A stretch of 19,063 nt of DNA from JBOICV01 sp050740255 (GCA_050740255.1 JBOICV010000011.1:1-19063); one strand, 5' to 3'; numbered from the stretch's first letter, positions 1-8,965 are shown. The notes: generated by a model from the sequence alone, not told the origin. A program made the numbers and translations.

Positions 1-893
1 AGTCTGATCTTGAGTCCGGCCTGCCCCTGAATCAGGCGCTGCGCCGGCACCCGGTGCACTTCGACGACCTTTACACGAACCTGGTTGAGGCGGGCGAAAA
101 ATCAGGTGCGTTGGAAGCCATCCTGGAAAAGATCGCGACATACAAGGAAAAAACAGAAGCGCTGAAAGCTAAAATCAAGAAAGCGCTGTTCTACCCTACC
201 GCGGTGATCGTAATCGCGGTCATTGTCACCGGTATCCTGTTGTACTTCGTCGTGCCGCAGTTCAAAGCAGTATTCCAGGGATTTGGCGCTGACTTGCCGG
301 CTTTTACCTTGTTTGTGATCTCGATATCGGAGTGGATTCAAGCGTATTGGTGGCTTGCCTTGGCCATCATCGCCGGAACCGTCATCGCATTTTATCAGGC
401 CAAGCTGCGTTCCAGAGCTTTTCGACGCCTGCTGGACCGCCTTAGCCTGAAGCTTCCAGTCGTGGGGGATATCCTCTACAAGGCCGCGGTGGCGAGATTT
501 GCTCGCACGCTTTCTACCATGTTTGCTGCTGGCGTGCCCTTGGTCGAAGCGATGGACTCTGTCGCCAAAGCTTCCGGAAATATTGTTTTTGAAGAAAAGA
601 TCGTGGTCATGCGCGATCAGATTTCCACTGGCTTGCAACTCCAGCTTGCAATGACGCAAGCGGCGATATTCCCTCCCATGGCCGTTCAAATGGTTGGCAT
701 CGGCGAAGAATCGGGCCAGCTTGACTCCATGTGCGCCAAGGTGGCGGACTTCTACGAAGCCGAGGTAGACAACTTGGTGGACGCGCTTTCCAGCCTGCTT
801 GAGCCCATGATCATGGCGATATTGGGTGTCCTCGTCGGCGGTTTGGTCGTTGCGATGTACCTGCCGATCTTCAAACTCGGATCGGTCATCTAA
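1..893 (+). CDS. pilC: PilC, type IV pilus inner-membrane platform protein (5' end cut off by the window)
   Basis: Inner-membrane platform of the type IV pilus machine, a member of the GspF/PilC family; it links the PilB/PilT ATPases to pilin assembly. The frame is open from base 3, so the first visible GTG at 54 is internal and not the start. About 296 residues remain of the roughly 400 usual for the family, which means most of the first GspF domain is missing. The visible part has the conserved LVEAGEKSGALE motif, then a membrane segment (YPTAVIVIAVIVTGILLYF), a second one (WWLALAIIAGTVIAF), the second GspF domain with FARTLSTMFAAGVPLVEAM and GEESGQL, and a C-terminal membrane segment ending at MYLPIFKLGSVI. 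It ends in TAA six bases before pilD, as in pilBCD operons; pilB probably lies just outside the window. The family call is firm. Confidence 0.95.
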   Translation, partial: SDLESGLPLNQALRRHPVHFDDLYTNLVEAGEKSGALEAILEKIATYKEKTEALKAKIKKALFYPTAVIVIAVIVTGILLYFVVPQFKAVFQGFGADLPAFTLFVISISEWIQAYWWLALAIIAGTVIAFYQAKLRSRAFRRLLDRLSLKLPVVGDILYKAAVARFARTLSTMFAAGVPLVEAMDSVAKASGNIVFEEKIVVMRDQISTGLQLQLAMTQAAIFPPMAVQMVGIGEESGQLDSMCAKVADFYEAEVDNLVDALSSLLEPMIMAILGVLVGGLVVAMYLPIFKLGSVI

Positions 894-899
894 GCAGTA

Positions 900-1772
900 A
901 TGCCCTTGCTTGAGTCGCTGCAGGCCATTTGGCCTGTTTTGGCGATTGTGGCCGTCTTTGGTTTGGTCGTCGGCAGTTTTTTGAATGTCGTCATACTCCG
1001 TTTACCCGTTCGTCTGGAGTATGACTGGCGCAAGGAAGCCAAGGCGCTGCTGGGACAATCCGATGTCGGTCCTGAAGTCGAACCGCCCGGGCTGGCGTTT
1101 CCGCCCTCTCGTTGTGCATCGTGCCAAACGACAATCAAGCCCTGGCACAACATCCCAGTCTTCGGCTGGCTATGGCTGCGCGGCCGTTGCGCTGCCTGCG
1201 GTTCGTCGATCTCCATCCAGTATCCGCTTATCGAATTGGCTTGCGGATTCGGCACCGCGCTGGTGGTCTGGCGCCTAGGGCTTTCCTGGGAAGCTGCAGC
1301 AGCCCTGCTGCTAACCTGGAGTTTGCTGGCGCTGGCAGCCATTGACGCGCGGCATCGCCTGCTACCGGATGTGATGACCTTGCCGCTGCTGTGGATCGGG
1401 CTCGGACTGAGTCTCATGGGAATTTTTACTGATGCGCACTCCAGCATTCTCGGCGCTATCGGTGGCTATTTAAGTCTCTGGGCGGTGTTTCAGTTGTTTT
1501 TGCTGCTAACCGGTAAGGAAGGCATGGGCTATGGTGATTTCAAGTTGTTTGCAGCATTGGGCGCATGGCTAGGCTGGCAGAAACTACCGTTGATCATCTT
1601 GTTAGCGTCTGCAGCCGGTGCACTGGTAGGTGGCGCGCTGTTGATGACGGGGCGACTGGCCAACGACCGCGCCCTGCCCTTTGGACCTTATCTCGCCGCC
1701 GCCGGCTGGATCGCCCTGCTCTGGGGCGACCAGCTCGTGGGCGCTTATTTGCATATTGCTGACTTCGGCTGA
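900..1772 (+). CDS. pilD: PilD, bifunctional prepilin peptidase / N-methyltransferase
   Basis: Membrane aspartyl protease that cleaves the leader from type IV prepilins and pseudopilins and methylates the new N-terminal residue. It is 290 aa, normal for the family. The N-terminal hydrophobic segment contains GLVVGSFLNVVILRLP. The zinc-type cysteine pairs of the methylase domain are complete (C72/C75 and C97/C100). Both catalytic aspartates are present: D149 in AAIDARHRLLPD and D213 in the GMGYGD (GxGD) motif. Several hydrophobic segments follow, with the conserved ALPFGPYLAAAG near the end. ATG at 900 lies six bases after the pilC stop and has only a weak Shine-Dalgarno sequence, so translation may be coupled to pilC. 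The next gene, coaE, begins on the base after the stop codon. Confidence 0.96.
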   Translation: MPLLESLQAIWPVLAIVAVFGLVVGSFLNVVILRLPVRLEYDWRKEAKALLGQSDVGPEVEPPGLAFPPSRCASCQTTIKPWHNIPVFGWLWLRGRCAACGSSISIQYPLIELACGFGTALVVWRLGLSWEAAAALLLTWSLLALAAIDARHRLLPDVMTLPLLWIGLGLSLMGIFTDAHSSILGAIGGYLSLWAVFQLFLLLTGKEGMGYGDFKLFAALGAWLGWQKLPLIILLASAAGALVGGALLMTGRLANDRALPFGPYLAAAGWIALLWGDQLVGAYLHIADFG

Positions 1773-2405
1773 ATGGCCTATACGGTTGGATTGACTGGTG
1801 GTATTGCTAGCGGCAAATCCGCCGTCGCCCGTTGCTTCGTCGATCTCGGGATCGAGGTGACTGATGCCGATCAAGTCGCGCGCGAGGTGGTGGTGCCGGG
1901 GTCAGCCGGCCTTGCGCAACTCGTCACGCGTTTTGGGCCAAGTATTCTCACTGCCGATGGTGAGCTCGATCGCGCCAGTATGCGCGAGCGGGTATTCGGC
2001 AATTCCGCCGAACGTGTCGCGCTGGAGCAAATCCTGCATCCGCTGATTCGTGCGCGCCTGCTCGAGCTGCGAGATGGTGTGCAGAGTATTTACGGGATTT
2101 TGATGGTGCCGTTGTTGGTCAAGCTGAATTTGCGCAGCGCGATTAATCGCCTGCTGGTCGTTGACGTCGAACCTGAATTTCAGGTCAGCCGGTTGATAGA
2201 ACGCGACCGTATCTCACCCGCGTTGGCGGAGCAGATGCTGGCCGCGCAGGAAAGCCGTGAAAGTCGTCTGGCCGCCGCGGATGACGTGCTAGTGAATCAG
2301 GGCAAAGTGTCAGAACTACCGGCCTTGGTGGAACGGCTGCACGATGGCTATCGACGTCTGGCGCGAGGGGACATTGCGAGCTGGCCGCGGCACCGACTGC
2401 CCTGA
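1773..2405 (+). CDS. coaE: CoaE, dephospho-CoA kinase
   Basis: Cytosolic kinase for the last step of coenzyme A synthesis: ATP-dependent phosphorylation of the 3'-hydroxyl of dephospho-CoA. The protein is 210 aa, within the usual size. It opens with the P-loop GLTGGIASGKS (residues 6-16), followed by the family motif TDADQVARE with the catalytic-type aspartates at D31/D33. Further on are HPLIRARL, then VPLLVKLNL and VLVNQGKVSEL near the end. The ATG directly abuts the pilD TGA, an arrangement common where coaE sits behind pilD. There is no metabolic link to pili; the grouping is a conserved positional association. The start is well supported because the P-loop begins a few residues in. Confidence 0.97.
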   Translation: MAYTVGLTGGIASGKSAVARCFVDLGIEVTDADQVAREVVVPGSAGLAQLVTRFGPSILTADGELDRASMRERVFGNSAERVALEQILHPLIRARLLELRDGVQSIYGILMVPLLVKLNLRSAINRLLVVDVEPEFQVSRLIERDRISPALAEQMLAAQESRESRLAAADDVLVNQGKVSELPALVERLHDGYRRLARGDIASWPRHRLP

Positions 2406-2429
2406 CAAGGGTACCCGCAGTACACAGGT

Positions 2430-2435
2430 TACAAT
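2430..2435 (+). promoter_or_regulatory. Possible -10 box upstream of zapD
   Basis: TACAAT lies in the 57-base gap between coaE and zapD and matches the sigma70 -10 consensus at five of six positions. The best -35-like match, CTGACA at 2402-2407, is 22 bases upstream, which is too far. A transcript start near 2442 would give zapD a very short leader. This is weak evidence for a promoter; read-through from coaE is the simpler alternative. Confidence 0.2.
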
Positions 2436-2437
2436 TT

Positions 2438-2470
2438 ATGATGCGCCCACCAATCCTGCACCGTGGCTGA
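2438..2470 (+). other. Tiny open frame overlapping the zapD start (possible leader peptide)
   Basis: ATG-ATG opens a 10-codon frame (MMRPPILHRG) ending in TGA at 2468-2470. The zapD GTG at 2463 falls inside this frame's last codons, in another frame. No Shine-Dalgarno sequence is visible ahead of either start. Termination here would place ribosomes directly over the zapD GTG, so re-initiation is conceivable. It could equally be chance. Confidence 0.2.
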
Positions 2471-3239
2471 CCCCGCGTCCCTGCTGGCCTTCGAGCTACC
2501 GCTCAATGACCATATCCGCACTTTCCTGCGGCTGGAGTTCCTGTTTGCGCAGGCGGCGCATCATAAGACTGACGTCAGCGCCTGGGGGCGGCGCCAGCAT
2601 ATCGCCGCGCTGCTGGACGTGCTGCAGTTGTTGAGCCGCAGTGACGTGCGTACCGAGGTGTGCAAGGTGCTGAGCGAGCATAGTGCCAAGCTGGAACGCC
2701 TGCGGGACAAACCCGGCGTGGATATGCAACGCCTGCCGACTTTTCTCGAAGCGCTCAAAAGCCTGAGCGAAGCCTTGCTGCCGCTACAGGCTCAATTCGC
2801 CGGCAATGTGCTGCGAGACAACGAGTTTCTGACCGGTATCGTCAATCGCAGCGCAGTCCCTGGCGGCACCGTGGGTTTCGATCTCCCTACCTACCATCTC
2901 TGGCTGCATCTACCCACCGCCCTGCAGGAAGCGCATCTTGCCAACTGGTCCAAGCACCTGGATTTATTCAAACAAGGTATCGCCTACGCGCTCATGCTGA
3001 TTCGCCAGAGTGCAACGCCCACCGCGGAGCTGGCGCAGGCTGGCAGCTACTCCCGCCAACTGCACCACTCAAGTCAAATGCTGCGCGTACTGCTGCCGGT
3101 GGATTCCTACATCTACCCGGAAATCAGCGCCGGCAAGCATCGTTGCAATATCCGTTTTCTGCGGCAGGACAAAGACAGTCAGCGCGGTGTGCAGATACAG
3201 GAAGATGTGAACTTCCAACTGGTCTGCTGCATGCTTTGA
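2463..3239 (+). CDS. zapD: ZapD, cell division protein (FtsZ-associated; YacF/DUF1342 family)
   Basis: ZapD binds the C-terminal tail of FtsZ and cross-links its filaments into bundles at the Z-ring. The product is 258 aa, close to the usual 250. The N-terminal region LAFELPLNDHIRTFLRLEFLF is the family signature (compare YEYPLNERIRTLLRLE in other members), followed by a largely helical middle and a C-terminal beta-rich part. GTG at 2463 is the only ordinary start: an in-frame TGA lies at 2439-2441, and the conserved block begins about ten residues in. No clear ribosome-binding site is seen. The stop TGA shares its last base with the yacG ATG (TGATG). Its usual partner FtsZ is encoded in the same window at 12027-13211. 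Family assignment is firm; the exact start is slightly less so. Confidence 0.93.
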   Translation: MADPASLLAFELPLNDHIRTFLRLEFLFAQAAHHKTDVSAWGRRQHIAALLDVLQLLSRSDVRTEVCKVLSEHSAKLERLRDKPGVDMQRLPTFLEALKSLSEALLPLQAQFAGNVLRDNEFLTGIVNRSAVPGGTVGFDLPTYHLWLHLPTALQEAHLANWSKHLDLFKQGIAYALMLIRQSATPTAELAQAGSYSRQLHHSSQMLRVLLPVDSYIYPEISAGKHRCNIRFLRQDKDSQRGVQIQEDVNFQLVCCML

Positions 3240-3430
3240 TGGCCACTGCGGCTCGTATTTCCCGTTGTCCTGCTTGCGGCAAATCCTGCCGCACTTCTGC
3301 CGACAATCCGTGGCGGCCGTTCTGCGGCGAGCGCTGCAAGCTGATTGATCTGGGCGCCTGGTTGGACGAGCGCTACCGTGTACCCGGCGAAACCGCAGAG
3401 CTACCGCCGGAAGAACCGATCAAGAAGTAG
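3239..3430 (+). CDS. yacG: YacG, small zinc-binding DNA gyrase inhibitor family protein
   Basis: A 63-residue protein with a single zinc-finger-like unit: C10-x2-C13 (CPACG) and C29-x3-C33 (PFCGERCK), then LIDLGAWL and an acidic, proline-rich tail. In E. coli YacG binds the GyrB C-terminal region and inhibits gyrase. The frame stays open upstream to 3143, but the true start is the ATG at 3239, which overlaps the zapD stop by one base; the extra N-terminal residues would not resemble the family. The zapD-yacG pair is a conserved neighbourhood. The last 11 bases overlap the tail of the convergent mutT fusion gene, and no terminator separates the two. Confidence 0.93.
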   Translation: MATAARISRCPACGKSCRTSADNPWRPFCGERCKLIDLGAWLDERYRVPGETAELPPEEPIKK

Positions 3431-4382
3431 GGCTGGACTTTCGCCAAAGACCGCGAACGGCGGCGATGCCTTGTGCTCCATGCTGCCAGGCAGACGCTAA
3501 ATCTCCAATACCCAGTCCGCCCAAGGCGTATACCGGCAACGGCCAGGTATCTTTGATCGCTGCGAAGTTCTGCCAGCCCAAGGGCGTAACGCTTGCGTGA
3601 CTGGGCGTGGCACTAACCGGGCCAAGGACGGCAAAATCAGCACCAATCGCCAGCGCCTGCCCCAGCTCGTCCGCAGAATGGCAGGACGCCGCCAACCACA
3701 GACGCGCCGGCAGCGGGCGATTCGCAAAACGCCACAAATCAGTGGCGCGCAGATGCAAGCCTTGCGCACCCAAGGTTTCAATTTGTTCGGCGCAGCGATC
3801 CACTAGAATTTGTGCACCGGCCCGCTTTGCCAGCTCAATACATTGCTTCGCCAGCGCCAGATAAGCAGTATCGCCAAGCGTAGCTGCGCGCAGCCGGAAC
3901 ATTTTCATGCCGGCGTCGAGGCTAACCTTCAACTCTCCCAAGAAATCTCCGACAGCCTCTGGGTCGGGCGTAATCAGATAACATTCGGGCAGGCGCACCG
4001 CGTTGGTGATCGGGTGGTTCGCGGCCAACAATGGATAGTTGCTGATTTCATCCGGCTTGACCCATGCAAAGCACTGGCCTTCCCTGCTTTGCGCTACCCC
4101 GGACCATTGCTTTACCCGCCAGGTGTCCAGCAGGACCTCGCGATCGGGATAGCGATGCGCGACGCGGATAAGGGGCCGCGCGACAGTGACCTCAACGCCC
4201 AATTCCTCGCGTAGTTCACGGCGCAAGGCGTCCTCGACCGCCTCGCCGCTCTCCACCTTGCCGCCCGGAAACTCCCACTGGCCGGCGTAGCTGCAGTCTG
4301 GCTTGCGCTGACTGATCAGCACACGGCCGGCCTTGTCCTCGACAACGCCGACCGCGATATGCAGCGGGGTTGTTGGGCGCAA
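3420..4382 (-). CDS. Nudix (MutT-type) hydrolase fused to a ThiE-like domain
   Basis: Two-domain protein of 320 aa. Residues 7-130 are a MutT-like Nudix hydrolase with a complete Nudix box (G41-x5-E47-x7-REL-R-EELGV63), of the type that hydrolyses 8-oxo-dGTP and related nucleotides. Residues about 133-312 resemble thiamine-phosphate synthase: RLPECYLITPD, GLHLRATDL, DFAVLGPVSATPSHA, VYALGGLG and GAQGIAAVRGLW. However, several ThiE catalytic positions are changed: the phosphate-binding QLRxK motif reads RLRAA, and the lysine of the T-x-TK region is a histidine. Thiamine synthesis by this half is therefore doubtful. This fusion is known in proteobacteria. The start is inferred to be the TTG at 4380-4382, since the Nudix fold begins six residues later. 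That codon sits at the edge of a repeat element, with a G-run just upstream acting as possible ribosome-binding site. Confidence 0.88.
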   Translation of the reverse strand: MRPTTPLHIAVGVVEDKAGRVLISQRKPDCSYAGQWEFPGGKVESGEAVEDALRRELREELGVEVTVARPLIRVAHRYPDREVLLDTWRVKQWSGVAQSREGQCFAWVKPDEISNYPLLAANHPITNAVRLPECYLITPDPEAVGDFLGELKVSLDAGMKMFRLRAATLGDTAYLALAKQCIELAKRAGAQILVDRCAEQIETLGAQGLHLRATDLWRFANRPLPARLWLAASCHSADELGQALAIGADFAVLGPVSATPSHASVTPLGWQNFAAIKDTWPLPVYALGGLGIGDLASAWQHGAQGIAAVRGLWRKSSPTS

Positions 4383-4531
4383 AATCCCCCCGCCGCTTAA
4401 GCGGCGGCCCCCTTTGCAAAAGGGGGCAATTTCTCTTCTCCCCTTTCAAAAGCGGAAAATTTCTCTTCTTCCCTTTCAAAAGTGTGTGATTTCTCTTCCC
4501 CCCTTTTATAAAGGGGGGCCAGGGGGGATTT
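4382..4531. repeat. 150-bp intergenic element with terminal inverted repeats and 30-bp tandem units
   Basis: The ends are exact 10-base inverted repeats, AAATCCCCCC (4382-4391) and GGGGGGATTT (4522-4531). Inside are an 18-base perfect palindrome centred on CTTAAG (4390-4407), a hairpin CCCCCTTT/AAAGGGGG (4408-4426), and three tandem units of exactly 30 bases (4428-4457, 4458-4487, 4488-4517) sharing TTTCTCTTC and CCCTTT. The core CCCTTT-CAAAAG occurs at 4410, 4441 and 4471, and in altered form at 4501, where a second G/C hairpin forms. No transposase is present and no target duplication is obvious. It resembles a non-autonomous or REP-like element; which family it belongs to is not known to me. 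It fills almost the whole argJ-mutT gap. Confidence 0.8.
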
Positions 4532-4546
4532 CCCGCCGATCATCAC

Positions 4547-5767
4547 TTAGGTTCTGTACTCGGCATTGATCCTGACGTAGTCATAGCTGAAATCGCAGGT
4601 CCAGACGGTTTCAGCGGCAGTGCCGCGTCCCAACTCGAGCCTGATCAGAATTTCCGATTGCGCCATCACGGCGGTAGCTTCGGCCTCGACGTAGCTTGCG
4701 CTGCGGCCGCCGTTTTCGGCCACCAGCACCGACCCGAGCCAAAGCCGAACGCGGTTCACGTCCAAGTCGGTTACACCTGCATTGCCTGCGGCCGCCAGGA
4801 TGCGGCCCAGGTTCGGGTCGGAGGCGAACAGCGCGGTTTTGACCAGCGGCGAATGGGCAATCGCCTTGGCGATCTTCAGGCACTCGGCACGGTCGCGACC
4901 ACCTTCGATGTTTATCGTAACGAACTTGGTCGCCCCCTCCCCATCGCGCGCCAGTGCCTGCGCCAGTTCGACGCAAACCTGCGTCATGGCGGCGAGTAGC
5001 GCTTGGTAAGCGGGATCCTGCTTGCTTGCAATCTGGCTGCCATCCGCAGTGCCTGCGGCGATGAGGATGAAGGAGTCGTTGGTTGAAGTATCGCCGTCTA
5101 CTGTCACGCGGTTGAACGATACGTCCGCAAGCTCACGTACCAGTTGATCCAGCAAGGCTTGCGTTATCGCAGCATCCGTCGCGACATAGCCCAACATGGT
5201 CGCCATATCGGGGTGAATCATGCCGGAACCCTTGGCGATACCGGTTACTGAAAAATGCCGGCTGCCCGAGCTGACAGAGCGCGAAGCGCCTTTGGCGACC
5301 GTATCCGTGGTCATGATTGCCTCTGCCGCGCTCTCCCAGTTCGTCTCGGCAAGATTGGCCATGCACTGTGGTAAGCCGGCGATCAACCGCTCCACCGGCA
5401 GCGCATCCAATATGACTCCCGTTGAGAACGGCAGCACCCGCCGCGGTTCGCAGCCGAGCAGTTGCGCGACGGCAGCACAAGTTTGACGTGCATGCGCCAG
5501 ACCCGCGGCGCCGGTACCGGCGTTGGCGCAACCTGTGTTCACGACCAGCGCCATCGCTTGCTGAGTGCTCAGGCGTTCCCGGCACAATTGCACCGGCGCC
5601 GCGCAATAGCGATTCTGGGTGAATACGCCCGCCACACGCGCACCCTCAGGCAACGTGATAACCAGCAAATCCTTACGATCGGGCTTGCGGATGCCGGCGC
5701 GAGCGACGCCGAGCATGATGCCGCGGATCGGCAATAGATTTTGCGGCGGCTTGAGATTTACTGGCAC
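4547..5767 (-). CDS. argJ: ArgJ, bifunctional ornithine acetyltransferase / N-acetylglutamate synthase
   Basis: Catalyses the acetyl-recycling step of arginine synthesis: it moves acetyl from N-acetylornithine to glutamate, and members that are bifunctional also make N-acetylglutamate from acetyl-CoA. The protein is 406 aa, full length. It is made as a precursor that cuts itself into alpha and beta chains before the threonine of the ATML motif; here A189-T190 within KGSGMIHPDMATMLGY. Other conserved parts are the oxyanion-hole region PFSTGVIL, VNTGCANAG, TTDTVAKGA, and VDGDTSTNDS in the beta chain. The start is GTG at 5765-5767 with a G-rich ribosome-binding site (GGAGGGG) three bases upstream. 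It sits between secA and mutT on the same strand, with no other arginine genes nearby. Confidence 0.96.
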   Translation of the reverse strand: MPVNLKPPQNLLPIRGIMLGVARAGIRKPDRKDLLVITLPEGARVAGVFTQNRYCAAPVQLCRERLSTQQAMALVVNTGCANAGTGAAGLAHARQTCAAVAQLLGCEPRRVLPFSTGVILDALPVERLIAGLPQCMANLAETNWESAAEAIMTTDTVAKGASRSVSSGSRHFSVTGIAKGSGMIHPDMATMLGYVATDAAITQALLDQLVRELADVSFNRVTVDGDTSTNDSFILIAAGTADGSQIASKQDPAYQALLAAMTQVCVELAQALARDGEGATKFVTINIEGGRDRAECLKIAKAIAHSPLVKTALFASDPNLGRILAAAGNAGVTDLDVNRVRLWLGSVLVAENGGRSASYVEAEATAVMAQSEILIRLELGRGTAAETVWTCDFSYDYVRINAEYRT

Positions 5768-5770
5768 TTA

Positions 5771-5805
5771 CCCCTCCCCCTCACCCCCTCCCACAGGGGG
5801 AGGGG
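5771..5805. repeat. G-rich palindromic repeat forming the argJ leader
   Basis: CCCCTCCCC (5771-5779) pairs exactly with GGGGAGGGG (5797-5805), giving a 9-bp stem. On the minus strand, bases 5792-5771 also contain four G-runs of 3, 5, 5 and 4 separated by loops of 1, 3 and 1, which fits the G-quadruplex pattern. The argJ ribosome-binding site lies inside it. A related short-palindrome repeat occurs at 9080-9100, so this is probably a dispersed extragenic repeat. Confidence 0.65.
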
Positions 5806-5806
5806 A

Positions 5807-5838
5807 GAAAAAAAGAAAAGCGCGTGATGTCACGCGCT
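5807..5838 (-). terminator. Intrinsic terminator downstream of secA
   Basis: AGCGCGTGA (5819-5827) pairs perfectly with TCACGCGCT (5830-5838). Read on the minus strand, the hairpin is followed at once by a T-rich run (complement of 5807-5818, eleven T in twelve bases). It lies about 237 nt after the secA stop and about 50 nt before the argJ start, so it would separate the two genes. On the plus strand the downstream run is only weakly T-rich. Confidence 0.75.
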
Positions 5839-5844
5839 CTTGTT

Positions 5845-5873
5845 ATTCTGAATAGTTACCCCACAACAATCAA
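5845..5873 (-). promoter_or_regulatory. Possible sigma70-type promoter ahead of argJ
   Basis: On the minus strand TTGATT (5873-5868) is followed after exactly 17 bases by CAGAAT (5850-5845); each box matches consensus at four of six positions. Transcription would begin near 5838, at the foot of the terminator hairpin. No better promoter is visible between secA and argJ. Support is modest. Confidence 0.3.
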
Positions 5874-5912
5874 AACTTCTCGCCTGTCTGAGTTTGCCCG
5901 CGAGACACTACC

Positions 5913-5940
5913 GTTCGTCCTGAGGTATCGAAGGACGAAC
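5913..5940. repeat. REP-like hairpin, first orientation
   Basis: GTTCGTCCT (5913-5921) pairs with AGGACGAAC (5932-5940) around the loop GAGGTATCGA. The loop is the exact reverse complement of part of the loop in the second hairpin at 5985-6016, so the two are opposed copies of one repeat. TTCGTCCTGAG...TCGAAGGACGAA is a familiar intergenic pattern in proteobacteria. Confidence 0.7.
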
Positions 5941-5984
5941 AGTCCGCCAAAACCCACGCGTGAAACTATACTTACGCCGGTGCG

Positions 5985-6016
5985 CCGTTCGTGGTTCGAT
6001 ACCTCACCACGAACGG
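5985..6016. repeat. REP-like hairpin, inverted orientation
   Basis: CCGTTCGTGG (5985-5994) pairs with CCACGAACGG (6007-6016), a perfect 10-bp stem. Its loop contains TCGATACCTC (5996-6005), the reverse complement of the first hairpin's loop. The pair faces each other across about 45 bases, in the way of two-unit REP clusters. Confidence 0.7.
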
Positions 6017-6074
6017 GTATGCTTCACCACGAGCCGGTGCGCTGCGCAGTAGACCATCTGACCCACTACCCGCC

Positions 6075-8834
<2,760 letters not shown>

Positions 8835-8851
8835 GAACGCGCTTGGATTGG

Positions 8852-8866
8852 CGCCCGCGGCGGGCG
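8852..8866 (-). promoter_or_regulatory. GC-rich hairpin just upstream of the secA start
   Basis: CGCCCG (8852-8857) pairs with CGGGCG (8861-8866) around a three-base loop, 17 bases before the secA ATG. No Shine-Dalgarno sequence is visible between it and the start. It could modulate initiation. In so GC-rich a stretch it could also be accidental. Confidence 0.3.
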
Positions 8867-8936
8867 GCGGTTAGACAGCAAGGCCGCGCATTTTACCTGC
8901 AAAACGCCTGGTATTCCGATCTCGGCAGGAAGTGAA

Positions 8937-8965
8937 GCGAGCCGACGGCTCAGCTGTCGGCTCGC
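8937..8965. repeat. Perfect 10-bp-stem hairpin in the secA leader region
   Basis: GCGAGCCGAC (8937-8946) pairs with GTCGGCTCGC (8956-8965) around a nine-base loop. On the minus strand it lies about 100 bases upstream of secA and is not followed by a T-run, so it is not a classical terminator. Confidence 0.6.

Larger units (their letters stand above)
5839..6074. other. Intergenic region between secA and the terminator, rich in extragenic repeats
   Basis: The full secA-argJ gap is 307 bases (5768-6074). This part has no credible gene on either strand. It holds two REP-like hairpins (annotated separately), a weak promoter match, and a third partial repeat around 6017-6040 (CTTCACCACGAGCCGGTG), which looks like a half copy of the second hairpin. 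Confidence 0.6.

Noticed and set aside
3143..3238. N-terminal extension of yacG by 32 codons
   Set aside because: The extension lies inside zapD and does not resemble the family; the ATG overlapping the zapD stop gives the normal 63-residue protein.
4428..4517. Three 30-base tandem units considered as a CRISPR array
   Set aside because: There are no unique spacers; the units are contiguous near-copies inside an inverted-repeat element, with no cas genes nearby.
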